64,000 bases of DNA, from contig JANQBS010000069.1 of NCBI GenBank assembly GCA_033085395.1, positions 62,001 through 126,000 of the forward strand, written 5' to 3'. The stretch is from Xanthoparmelia taractica (taxonomy: Eukaryota > Ascomycota > Lecanoromycetes > Lecanorales > Parmeliaceae). The notes under the pieces are model-generated. The model was not told the DNA's origin, made no database searches, and was given only the letters and a program-made list of their open reading frames with translations. Positions within the stretch are counted from its first letter, which is position 1. The number at the start of each line of letters is the position of its first letter. Below, piece by piece: positions 1 to 11,058 of this stretch. The position numbers were made by a program, and so were the translations under genes.

Positions 1-321
1 GGCCTCCTGATCCAAAGAAAGGCGCCTTATCTGAATAATACGTACAGCCTCCGAACAAACTCTGGGCATCTACAATTACCTGATCCCGCCGAGGGAGACG
101 GCAGCACCATAATCAGGGGACGCGAAAGCCACCGTGTCGAAAGACAAAAAAGCGCATGGTACGATGACGCTAATGATAATGAGATGATTGGACCTGGGAA
201 TGCATACTTTGATAATCATATGCAGCGACGGTTCGTCGGGTGGAGCCTATTTGGAAAACTCTCCATCCTGGCCGGGCGGGATACCGGTGTATCAGGTTAT
301 TGGGATGGCTCTCACGGTTGA
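1..321 (+). CDS. C-terminal end of an unrecognised protein (partial, left edge)
   Basis: Frame 1 is open from the first base of the window to a TGA at 319-321, giving 106 residues with no need for a start codon inside the window. The composition looks coding: charged and aromatic residues are mixed and there is no low complexity. The piece includes GPGNAYFDNHMQRR and WSLFGKLSILAGRD. I do not recognise the family. The start, and probably most of the protein, lie to the left of the window. It converges on the minus-strand gene at 719-4301. A 3'-UTR or a chance open frame cannot be excluded. Confidence 0.45.
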   Translation, partial: GLLIQRKAPYLNNTYSLRTNSGHLQLPDPAEGDGSTIIRGRESHRVERQKSAWYDDANDNEMIGPGNAYFDNHMQRRFVGWSLFGKLSILAGRDTGVSGYWDGSHG

Positions 322-718
322 GGAGATGGAAAGGGGAAAAGGGGTGTGAGTATCAAGCTGGAGAGAGTATGGAGTGGATGCTTTGCGGATGATTGTTTCA
401 TTGATTGAGATTGTTGAAAGAAGATTGAGGTGATGGGAAATGCGCGCCTTTGACTACGTTGCATCTAACAGACAAACAAACATTGCTTGCAAATGTTTTG
501 TGAGAATAGGGAAAACTGAAAACGAAAAAAGAAACCCCGCGCCGATGTGCTGATCCAGTCATATAGCCCCAATTAAATCCTTTGTCACCACCACTCGAGC
601 CGGCAGGGTACAAGACCTCTACGCATACAGGGGCGACATTCCGTGTCCAGACCAGAACGGTGGGCAGACCCAGCGCTGCCTTCGTGATGCACCAGCAGCC
701 TGGATTCCAATTCCAGAA
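322..718. other. intergenic, convergent 3' ends
   Basis: About 400 bases lie between the end of the partial left-edge gene and the end of the Ulp1-like gene. I see no supported gene or clear repeat; it presumably holds both 3'-UTRs. Confidence 0.5.
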
Positions 719-3700
719 TCAGGAGGATTTCCTCCGCCGATCCGGCGTCTTTGGCGACAATGCATCCTCAGGCGTCGGCAGCACCCCACGAGGCGATAAG
801 CAATAGTGCCAATCGATAGCCCTTTCCCGATCTCCACGAGCGACCGCCAGAGCTGTCCACGCTTGCTCCTCGTTCATATCCCCGCCCATCAGGTACGCCA
901 TGTCTTCATCCGGAAACGTCTTGTTCTCAGCCCCAGCAAGAGTGAGTGCATCGACCGCTTGTCTCTTCTGCAACGTGTAGAGCAATTTCTCCTGGTTCAT
1001 TCCGACGGCGTTGACTGAGATGACGGCGCGTGCGGGGTCGCCAAAGCGTTGCTCGACCGAGTAGCCGTAGACGTTGAGGAAGGCTTGGATGGTCGCCGAG
1101 TCCATGAAGCCTGCGAGGGCAAGATTGACCAGTTCGAGGCCCCCCTTTAAGAAGCTGTGGTCCGTCTCACCGCCTTCGTCCTTTTCGGTTCGCCCACGGC
1201 GCAATTGGTATGGATGAATGGGGATGCCAAGCATATATGTCCAAGCGTTCAAAATGACATGCAGTCCACAAGTATTCCTGCCCACTTGTCGAGGTGTTCG
1301 CATCACGCTAGCGGGTCTGAATAAGACCGGAGTCTTGGAACCGTTCGTATCGAGCCAGTCAGAACGCTGGATGATTTCTCGAGCCTTATCCATAATTGTT
1401 GGCACAGGTACTGTACCTGGTCTGCTGTCAAATATCTGTAACTGGACCGTCATCGGTTGGTCATTGACCAATTCAGCCACACAAAGTACAAGATGGCCGA
1501 CATATTGGATTCGTTCATTGCCATCCCCTGGATACTCGAGTATTTCATCGTCTACAGGAGAAAAGAACAAGGGCATGATGAACCTGCTCCATCTGCCGAC
1601 CGCCCCAACGCTTTTCTGTCCACCTCCAGGCGCGAATACGTCCATCCCAGCATAAGTGAAGTCAAAGTCTGCGCGCCTCAGACGCTTGAGGCCTTCCCAA
1701 ATGGGTGCTATGCCAAGTATTACGTCGTAATCGGCCATGTTCGAGAAGCTGGGTATGACTGAAGCATCTTTCCGCGCGCCTTGAGTAGTCCGGACATTCT
1801 TCGCTTTCAAAGCTTGATTGTTGGCAAGACCTCGGACCAGGCTTTCCCGCCAGTTTCTTGGGGACCGAACGGAAGGCCGCGCTGGTGAGGATCTCTTTGC
1901 AGGACCAGTTGGAATGGCTGAAGTACCATGAGTGCCTGAAATTCCCGCGACGGAATCTTGACTGGAAGGCGGCATTGTGACTCCGCCGGCGACCTCAGGG
2001 GTATGCACTAACTGCTTGGCCGAGGCGTCGCCTGACTCCACGGTTACAGCGCCCCATCTTTTCGCGAGAGCCTGATTTTCAGCCTGTTCCTGCGCATACA
2101 TTTCGCTGACAATCTCATTGAAAGCGTCTTCGTTCAAGGCTACAGTTTGCATATTCGGAATATTATTCGACAAATCTGGGTTCTCTCTTTGGGTTTGCTG
2201 AAGCTGGGACAGAGGCTCATCCACTGCATATTTGAAATGCTGCATCCAGGCTCGAATGGTCAAACTGTCAAGCTGTCCTCGAAGTGCGAGAAGTATCATC
2301 TTTCTTACCTCATTGTAAGACGAGGTTCCTAATGCTCTGTCTCGCGTAGCGGCCAGTGGGATTCCAAGCATGTAAGCCCATGCATTCAACACAGTATGTT
2401 CACCGCACCTGTTCCCTGATTGTACAAGTACATCCTCCCAATACTCCTCACGTACATCGAAGCGAGGCCAGATGTCGCCAAGCCACCCTGAATTTCTGAC
2501 AGTATTTCTTGCGACACGTCGAATCATCCCTTTATCCACGATTCCCTTGGCGCTATCCATAAACCTCAAACGCACAAGAGCTTTCTTTGCTAGAACATCT
2601 TTGAGGGTATCGTGTCCACCCCTACTGACCTTCTCGGCAATGGCTAGCATGAAGTGGCCGATGCCGCCTTTGTGGAATCTGTTTTGGACTTCCTGATCCT
2701 CGAGTGAGGGCGGGGGCCTATTTTTATTTCCAGGATCTTTCTGCTTTGCCTCTTCGGCTGCAGCAAAACTCTCTTGGTGCTTCTCCTCTTCGCCTCGCTG
2801 GAATGCACTAAACACTGGTTCGAGGGGCTCTGCTGTATCTTCTCCCAATTCAGGGGATAGGGCTTCTAATTCCTCATTGAAAAGTAAGGGTATGAGGAAA
2901 GGCTTAGCTTCCTTGACAGCATGCATTCCAACCATTCGAATGCTACGCGCGAAGGAGAAGAAATCCGAGTTAGCATATGCAAAATCAACATTTGCTTCTA
3001 TCAGGCCAAGCCAAACGGCGCCGATGGCAAGTATAACGTCGATGTCGTGCATCTCACCGGCAGGGTACTGATGCGGCGGATGGAGCTCTGTTATGGAAGA
3101 TGTGTACTTGAAAGGCCTTCTTTTACATATATTTAAGCGACGACGATATTCATCGAGCCAACTTCTCGAATCTGAGAATACTTGCAAACTGGGAGGGGGA
3201 TCTAGCTTGTATGAGCTTGGAAACCCATACATATATCGTAGGACATACCGGTATCGTATTTGAATGCTTTGCTCGACACTTCTTCGTCGTCATCCTCAGA
3301 ACTACGTTTGCGCTTGAGACTCTAAAAAACTTGTCAGAACAACTTCAAAGAGCCAGTAGACAAATCGTGAACCTCTTACTGGCACATAATCCAAGGCAGC
3401 AGCCGTGCGCCACCAGAAGAAAGAGGAGTGTTCAAGTTCGATGACAGCAAAATCCGGAAGGGGTCCAGCTGCCACTGCACGGTCCAGACATATACCGTTG
3501 ATGCGGAGATTTAAACTCTCATTCATAACGAAGTAATCAACTTCACCAGTTTCCGAGTCTTGATAACGGCGAACTTCGATTGTCACCTCGGGATCGGAAT
3601 TCTCGCTCGGCGTGGATGAGCCCGAGTCGATAGAGTTGGCAAGGATACCCCTGAGAGACGTCAGTCTGATGAACAGGTGCAATTGTGAGGTCTACAGACA

Positions 3701-4301
3701 GAGGGAGCCACGACCTATTACTACCAGGTCCAAAGCCGTATAGTTGCAACCTTGATTCGTCGCTCTCGCTCTCTTCCGTAACATCGGAGTCTATGGTCCA
3801 GGACCGGCGTTTTCTTAGAGCGCAAAACCGGCCATTGCAGCCATTGTCCAGAAGAGCAGGCTCTGTCAATAGGCCCTCTCTTAGAGTTGACGCTTCGGCA
3901 ACGATTTGGTCGAAGAGGACACGCGTGCTTTCGGGGAGAAGCCCTTTGAAAAAATCATGCTTGTTCTGGTAAGATGCATATGCCAATGGAGAGCCGAATA
4001 GGGATGGCGGAGGGGTGAGGCACCTTTCTCTCACTCCGGGGAAGTCTGGGGGAGTTTCTGTACCTGCTTCAAAAATTCCCGTCACATGCTCGTGTTTCCT
4101 GTAGTTCTCTACTTCACTTTGGCTTGTTGTATTGGAGGAACTCGAAAGTTGTGCCTCGGTTCTGTTATCCTCGGACTCTCCGGTTTGCCCGTCTTCAGAG
4201 TCTCCTTCTGGTCCATCCTCGGTCACTGGCATGTTATCATTGATGGGTAATTTTTCTGAGTCTCCGCTGGGATGTTTATAGCCTGGTGGATTGCTAGTCA
4301 T
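719..4301 (-). CDS. protein with two Ulp1-like (C48) cysteine protease domains
   Basis: Model: exons 4301-3700, 3650-3380, 3321-3249 and about 3171-719, giving 1132 residues. All three introns are GT-AG with matching phase; the last acceptor could also be at 3180. Exon 3 brings in KRKRSSEDDDEE (residue 294 on), a likely nuclear signal. Two copies of a Ulp1/SENP-like protease arrangement follow. Copy 1 has His488 (GHFMLAIAE), Asp521 (FMDSAKG), Gln566 and Cys571 (QSGNRCGEHTVLNAW). Copy 2 has His875 (GHLVLCVAE), Asp897 (IFDSRPG), Gln944 and Cys950 (QVGRNTCGLHVILNAW). Each copy is preceded by a similar block (DVILAIGAVW and DVILGIAPIW). Residues about 1075-1105 (LMGGDMNEEQAW...) resemble a UBA-type ubiquitin-binding helix bundle. 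Family members remove SUMO or ubiquitin-like modifiers; which substrate is used here is unknown. The order His-Asp-Gln-Cys is direct evidence; the role is inferred. Confidence 0.75.
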
Positions 4302-5051
4302 TTTGGGCAGACACTACTTGTTCTTTTCCTCCTTCCCGTGTCGAACGCAGAACAGCTTCTCTAATGCTGAAGAGGAAGCCGCAAAAGAGTAGAATGGGTG
4401 GCCTTGATGGTAGCCACATGGTTGGAGCAGGTCCTTTGAAGGAAGCCTATCCTTTGTTGCTCCATGCACTCGCCGCAAACAGCCATGTAAACACGGGCGG
4501 TACGCGGTCGCACACAATATCGCCCTTTGTTCGTCCATGGCGGTCGTGAATATCATTTTCTCCATGGCTAAGATGATGGGGAAAGCTTAATAGACAATGA
4601 AAAATGATTGCCGCGGGCATCTTTGAAAAGAGAAAGAAGTTGGATGTGCGATCCAAATCCGGTAGGCGTGTGAGGAATGCAGTCCACACTTCCAGTACTC
4701 GTGGCTGTTTAGTCAAGTGGCTCGGCTCCGTTCAAGAGCCCTGCTACCACTGTCTAAAAGCTTGCACTTCCTGTCAATCAGGCCAGGTCGTGGTTAGACC
4801 ACTCCTAGGTATTGTTAAGGAAAATAGCCCAAAGATCAGCATCAGGCACCTGCTGGACGCGATGTCGGCAATAGATTAATTTAAGTGGAGGTTGCAGATA
4901 CTCCACTTTGTAAAGAACTCTTATGTGGTTGTCGCCTCAACCATGACAGCGCAAATTCATGTCTGTAGATGTGCCTGTTCCGTATGTAGGAGTCCGAATG
5001 CCGAGTGAAACACACATCAAAGCTGGGGAATGCAGCATTGTTGTATGTACC
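4302..5051. other. intergenic, 750 bases
   Basis: This separates the start of the Ulp1-like gene from the end of the bZIP gene, both on the minus strand. Short open frames occur on both strands, but none has coding character or splice support. No repeat is evident. Confidence 0.5.
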
Positions 5052-5795
5052 TCATCCAGCATACCGATCCACAGCAACAAACAGCTTCGAATTATCCACC
5101 TTGCACTTCCCCAACTCCCTGACATCGCCACTACAGCCCAGATCAGCTCGAATGTCATCAGTAGTGATATCCGCTCGCATGCTCGTGATGATGTGCGCTG
5201 CGTATTCGCAGGACGAGGTATCGTCTCCCAGTACCATCTCGTCGTTGCTTTGGCTGCCGCATGGGACTTTTGGGTGTGGTTTTGGCGGCGCTTGAATATG
5301 TTGTGTAGGGACTTCTGCGCCTTGGGTCGTAGTCGTTCGTTCGTCCATCTGGTGGTCTGTAGAATCTTGCACTTGAGAAGGGGCCTCCGGTGTTACATTC
5401 TCAATCGCACGGCACGATGATCCAATGGCATATGTGCCACCAACTAAAACTCCAGCGCGTCCTTGCTCCTTTCTCCCGTCCAGTATCGCCCTCATCCTTT
5501 CGTTCTCCAACCTCAACTTCTCCCCTTCTCCCCTCAACCGCTCATTCTCATCCCGGAGCCTCTGATTCTCCAGCGCCACCCCCCGGGCCGCGAGCTGTAT
5601 GTCCACGCTAGCCTTGACACCCGCCTGTTCGCATTTTCTGAGCTTCTGCTCCAGTTCTTGCAGGTATTCTTTCCGGCGGGCTCGGGAACGGCGCTGGTTT
5701 TCGCGGATGCGGGCGGCGGTGGGGGGAGGGGTGGTGGCGGAGACGGTGTGTGAGGGGTGGTGTGAATCTGTGGAGGGTAAAGAGTTGGGTGCCAT
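5052..5795 (-). CDS. bZIP transcription factor
   Basis: Single exon, 247 residues, ATG at 5795. The basic region at residues 29-45 reads RIRENQRRSRARRKEY and contains the N-x2-R-S-R-A-R-R core of fungal bZIP proteins. A leucine-rich, highly charged heptad region follows to about residue 105 (LEQKLRKCEQ, then ENQRLRDENERLRGEGEKL). This is the usual DNA contact plus dimerisation arrangement. The middle is Thr/Gln/Pro-rich and probably disordered. The C-terminal block CEYAAHIITSMR ... LGC ... CKVDNSKLFVAVDRYA is a conserved tail I associate with a group of filamentous-fungal bZIP regulators. The target genes cannot be read from the sequence. The coding strand switches from C-rich to G-rich part-way along. 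Confidence 0.88.
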   Translation of the reverse strand: MAPNSLPSTDSHHPSHTVSATTPPPTAARIRENQRRSRARRKEYLQELEQKLRKCEQAGVKASVDIQLAARGVALENQRLRDENERLRGEGEKLRLENERMRAILDGRKEQGRAGVLVGGTYAIGSSCRAIENVTPEAPSQVQDSTDHQMDERTTTTQGAEVPTQHIQAPPKPHPKVPCGSQSNDEMVLGDDTSSCEYAAHIITSMRADITTDDIRADLGCSGDVRELGKCKVDNSKLFVAVDRYAG

Positions 5796-6104
5796 GGTGG
5801 GCTCAAGCTGATGGGATTTTCGAAGGTCGAATTGGTCAGAGCATCTGCAGTGTTATTTTATTGGCCGAGAGGAGTTATTCACTAGTGTATTTTAAAAATC
5901 CATAGTCTTGGCGCTTGCCTACCAATTCCGAGCAAAAAGAGGCAGTAAGACGCCTCAAACATGAGGGTTCAATTTTGAGTGGCATGAAGCCCACGTAGAG
6001 ACCTGATATACGAACGTGAGCTCTTTAATGAACCTCACGGCTTGCTCGTTGATAGCTTCTATCCTCAAAAGTATCTAATAGGTACGAAGTGATCCCACTA
6101 TTGA
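5796..6104. other. short intergenic spacer
   Basis: About 310 bases between the cofactor D stop and the bZIP start. It must hold the bZIP promoter and the cofactor D 3'-UTR. No defined element was recognised. Confidence 0.45.
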
Positions 6105-9100
6105 TCAAGAAGCAGTGGGTGGGACCCCAATTGCGGCCTGAAAAGAACGGACGACTACCTTCAACTCTGCTGGGTGTTTCGACCAATTGACTTCCATCAA
6201 ATTCTCATCCTCAGTCACAATAAGAAATGCATCCGCAGCCGCGTTGCGTATCTTCGGATATGGATGCAACAGCATACTACACAGCTTCTCTTGAACCTCT
6301 GTCTTCACCCCCGGCACTGCCATTATCCCTGCATATATCTTAACAGCTGCTTCGATTTTCTGGACATTGCCGGATTTAAAATGCGCCTTTCGCACATTGG
6401 TGAAGAGTCTTTTCCAAGCGAAGTCTTGATCTCGTAGCCGCTGCAGCACGCCTGCTTCGAAGAGGAAGGCAACGAACTCCAAAATAGGCACGGCAAGTCT
6501 GTCGTTGGAGATGTTATCCCGAAGGAGGTCAGTCAAGTAGGTGCAGAGCATGGCTAGTGTTGTCAGGTCCGAAGACTCGGTGTAAAAATTGAAAGCTGCT
6601 CTTGACGCCCCTAGAAGTGACTCAGAGCCCGCTCCTGCTGAGGTCACGTAACCTTCTAGAAGTGGCTTCCTAATCCAATCTTGAATTGAGGGTTGGGAGC
6701 ACAAGGATAAGAGTTGCAGAAAGTACTCGATCGTCGATGTTTGCGAGATGTCGGATATCAAACTTTTAGAAGAGTTAGTAAGATGTCGTGTAGAAAGCCA
6801 ATATTCTACGTACGTCTGAGGATTAGCACCCAAGCCAAAGACACCCCAGTTGACCCGCAAGCAATTCCAAGCTCGAAATCGAACCTTGTCGAGCTTCTCC
6901 ACCGCAAGGCCACAGATCCTTGCCGCAATGTCTTGTGTCTCGCGCATACATAAAAGGCCCCTTTTCAGAACAACAACAGTGGCATCAATGGCCTCCAAGC
7001 GGATCAAAGAGCCAACGTCGCCTCGTCTATCGGTCGTGTAATCGCTCAAGCAGGCATGCAGCGCTTGGGACAGGTTTTCGGAGATTACTAGGGAGGTTAG
7101 CCTGCCTGCCACTGAGTCAGTGCAACGGTCTCCTACCATTGGATACGAGGACACCTGAGGTCAGGCTTCTCAGTGCACTGCATCTTAAGCTTATACCATA
7201 TTCGCTGCTGACCAAGTCTACTAAAGTATCGATGATAAGATGCTGCAATTGTGAAGCTGGAACCTGTGGGAAGATCGCGCCAAGTGCGGCCGCCACTCCC
7301 ACCACACTACCTTCTCTTGAACGGGAACTTGGATCACTGAGGATTCGAGCCCATCGGGATACAAGATCCTCCTGAATGTCCCGGTCTAGGATGCGGAACA
7401 GGGCCTTCGCAGCTTTCGTACTCGCAGCAATGACAATTTCATCGGACTGACGTAGGCTAACCTCAAGTATCTCAAGACATTCGTGCAACTCTGTAGGAGA
7501 CGGATGACGTAGTTTGCCCTGGATTGAGCAGTCGGCGAGGGCTGCAACTAACGAACAGACGGCTTCAAATGTGAGAGCGGAATGAAGATGTTTGGTATCT
7601 GTGGCTACCACCCCCTTGTTCGACCGTGCTTTGGGGCCGCTATTACCGGAGGAAATAAGCCAAAGTTTGGCTGACTCACCCTCCGTTGCGACCAAAAGAT
7701 GTGCTCTGTTACTAAGATCTACATCAGACCATCTGCCTACAATCTCTGACAAAGCAAGTACAAGGCCATGCCTCTCCTCAACTTTTCGAATCTCGCAGGA
7801 GTGCAATTGGCGCCGCAGAATGCTGATAGTTGAGGGAACTACTTCAGGACCTCGACTGTGGGCTAGTAGCCCGATTGCATGGGCTGCATTGCGCCGACAA
7901 TCTACATCACCTGAGCATACACCCCTCCAATCTAGGAGTCCATGCAGGATAGTATGCCAGTAGTTACACTCGAGCCGCGAGACATTGATGGCTATTTCGG
8001 TCATTGCTCTTGATCTCAAAGCAATGCCATGGTAATCCACTACCTGGACAAGATCGATGCCGTGTGAGATCTCATCGGGATGCCTGCCAATCATTTCTTG
8101 TAAAGCAGCCGAAGCACCGCGACGGATATTCCCAGCTGCGTCCAATGTAGCTGCAAGGACTAATTTATTTGCAAGGATCTGGAGTGTTGATAGAGTATCG
8201 TTGGTTAACTCCGAGCCTGTGGTACCTGCAGTAGCTGCAGTAGAATGCAGCTGTTGTGCCGGAACGTAGGGGCCTGTTACACTAGTAACGCCGTGGTCTT
8301 CCTTTGCGATCGGTTGCAAACCCATAGTACCTGCAGCAGAGTTGATCTCATTTCCGGAAACTTGGCGGGTGGATCCAATGGCGCTATTATGATAATCGTT
8401 TCCAAACGGCTGGCAGCTCTTAATATCCGCGGTAGAATACCGTCTGGCAAGTGCCCATAGGCCAAAGCAGGCTGCATCCCTGACACTGGTCCCGACAGAG
8501 TTTCCCAATGAAGATCGTTGTTCGAAGCGGAGAGCGATAGTGAGTGAGGAGATGACCTTACCAAGGACAGATTTCGGTGGCTTTGATCCGCGAAATATCA
8601 ATTGGGATAGTGCAAGGATTAGACCATGCCATCTTAAGGCGCTTACAGCTCCCAGATTCAATTCAAAACTTCCAGCACCGGACCCATCATGCGGGACAAC
8701 CCAGGACGTATCTTCATACAATCTTTCGTCAATCATATCAATAATCTGTTCTACCATGTCGGGCTCCAGCTCAAGCGCAATGACACTTAGACCTTTGCTT
8801 GCTGCGAGCCTCACAGGTGTGTCTTTATCCTCTAGGGCCGTCAGGAAATGGTCAATAATGTCTTCAAGCGCACCTTCACTAAGACTTGGACTGGAATCAC
8901 CGGAAGCCTTGGAGTCCATTTTCATTCCCGCTACCGCCAGTGCCCGCTCTACCTTGATGACCAATTTGCGTGCAGAGGCTGAGGAGATCGTCACAGCGGA
9001 TGAAGGAGAAGAGTCGAATTTGGCATGCTGGACCGAATCGTAGATCCGCGGGAGAAGCGGCTTCAGGATTCTATTCTCGGCAGAGACGATGAATCCAGCC

Positions 9101-10050
9101 AGGAAGGATAGAATGCCAAGAAAGCCATAGATTGACGTAGGAGCGGCAGCGTCGGACTCAGCTCGGATAGATGATAGAGCCCAGTCAATGAGTATTTTCT
9201 GAAGGCCGATCCTACATATATCTGTTCGCACGGCAAGGCGTACAAGTAACGTTCCAGCGGCCTCTCTGGCTTTGCTGGCTAGACTGAGGTGGTACGTAGA
9301 CATGTGGACAAGACGCTTTGCTATGGGTGGAATGGCTGTAGGTAGTTCGACATATAACAGAGGATCACGAAGGCGTATGCCAGCATTATCAGAAGACATA
9401 GAGCTAAGATCGAAAGGTGCCAATAACAGATGAGATAGCCATAGCAGCATGATGAAGTTTTCCTGCCAAACCATAAATCCATGCTTTGGGGTATCGTCCT
9501 CTTTATCAGAGGACGACTTACCGACCCATGATTCAAGTGCGTCAAGCATCGGCTCCAGATATCTCGGCTCATTATTCAAAAATTGAGAAATCACTTTTGC
9601 TCCCCGGACTTTGCAGAACACGTAGAGAATCTTGGAGATTGCCCTCGGCAAGGGGATTACGCTGGGGCAGGGCTTTCCTTCTTGGTGGTAAATGGCAGCA
9701 TGCTTGGATAGGTAATCAATGAAAGCAGAGACCAGAGGTTGAAGAAGACCACTCAGGTGAGGATCTAGCAACTGCGGCCATTCCTGAAATGGCTCCAACT
9801 GAAAAGAGACAATACAAATTAGAAAATGATACTCACAGCAGGTCTGATGAGGTGAACCTACCAGATTTATGAGCTGGTCGGTCTTGGTCTCTCGGACTAG
9901 ACATCGAAGCGTGCGACTGCCTGTTGTCTGATGGGTGGATTCGGTAGGTTTGCTTTTGTATAGGAAGTGAGGAAGGGAACGTTGTAGCTCAGCAATGAGA
10001 TCGGCGGATGCTCGTTGTAGCTTGAGGTCCTCATCGCCGGTCGCGTCCAT
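6105..10050 (-). CDS. TBCD: tubulin-folding cofactor D (TBCD/Alp1/Cin1 family)
   Basis: Model: exons 10050-9862, 9798-7137 and 7087-6105, giving 1277 residues, close to the family's usual 1100-1250. The start is the first ATG (MDATGDEDLKL). Introns of 63 and 49 bases have GTAGGT/TTTTCAG and GTAGGA/CCCTAG borders and restore frame. Recognition rests on the N-terminal block (LINLLEPFQEWPQLLDPHL), the WQENFIMLLWLSHLLLAPFDL segment, many HEAT-like helices (for example AASKGLSVIALEL) and the late motif DYTTDRRGDVGSLIRLEA. Cofactor D captures beta-tubulin from cofactor A and, with cofactors C and E, assembles alpha/beta-tubulin heterodimers; it acts in the cytoplasm and at microtubules. No truncation or frameshift is seen. 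Confidence 0.9.
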
Positions 10051-11058
10051 GGAGATAAGGGAAAGCTTGAGGGTGTGGTCCTGAGAAGGTAGGCATCGAT
10101 ATTGATGCAAGGTTACTTTGCTTTACGAATGGCTTGATAGGCTCAGAATCAATTCGAATGCCAAGGCTCCTGCGCCAAGGTCCTGGATAACGCCCCGCCT
10201 ACACGGTTGCCTGGATAATGGGCTTTTTCAATTCGAATGGCGCCCAAGTTGCGCTTAATTTAGTGCTTGATGCCTCTTCGACGCCGTATAGACAACACAA
10301 GTGCTCAATATATAGACCCCTAGAAGATAAGTTTTAGGGTAGGGTCCCCTGTTTTTTAAGGGCATCTTCAGAGAATAGGGCTAGGGTTAAGTCTAAGGCT
10401 AAGTGTTGTCTGTACCTGCAGCATTGAAATAGCGTAGTAATTCTATCAGGCTACCTTATCTATTGGGCTCCCTACCCTAGGGGTTGCAGATTGAAGATAA
10501 GGCCCGGGTATGGCTGAGGGTAGCACAGGACCAGAGTGGTGGTGTTCGGGTAAAGAGCGCGATGTGACACGAAAATCTTAGGGGGCATAAAGGGGCGCCA
10601 AGTGACCGAGAATTGCCGCCAGTGCCCATGATAGCGCGTTCGCTGTTTCCCCCCACCCGATGATTGCCATCGCGATAGGGGAGGGCGGAAAAGGGCCGAA
10701 GATTGTGGGAAAAAGAAGAAGTGTGTGGAAGGAATTGCCCACTTCTTATCAAGCGAGTCAGCCATGGAGCCGTACCAGAATGGTTTCCAGCTAGATTGTA
10801 GCCTGTACTGTATTGGGTGAGAAGAAGGCAAAAGATGAAGCAGAGGATACATAGCCTTTGCATCCCATCTATTATTATTTGCCAGCATCAAATCCATAAC
10901 CATCCTGCATTTACCATTACCACATGAAAACCTGAAAAGAGAGGCTCTTCTCTTAATGCACATCTTCCTTTTTGTGGCTGATTCATCCCTCGCTTCAAGA
11001 GGAAAAAAAAAGGATCTACTGCATCTCCGAGGAGGAAAGATACTGTAGATAGATTATC
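10051..11058. other. divergent promoter region, 1 kb
   Basis: This lies between the divergently transcribed cofactor D gene (-) and the zinc-cluster regulator (+), so it should hold both promoters. No open frame looks coding. Around 10310-10410 there are several GGGTTA/TAGGG-type words, but not in tandem. Confidence 0.45.
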
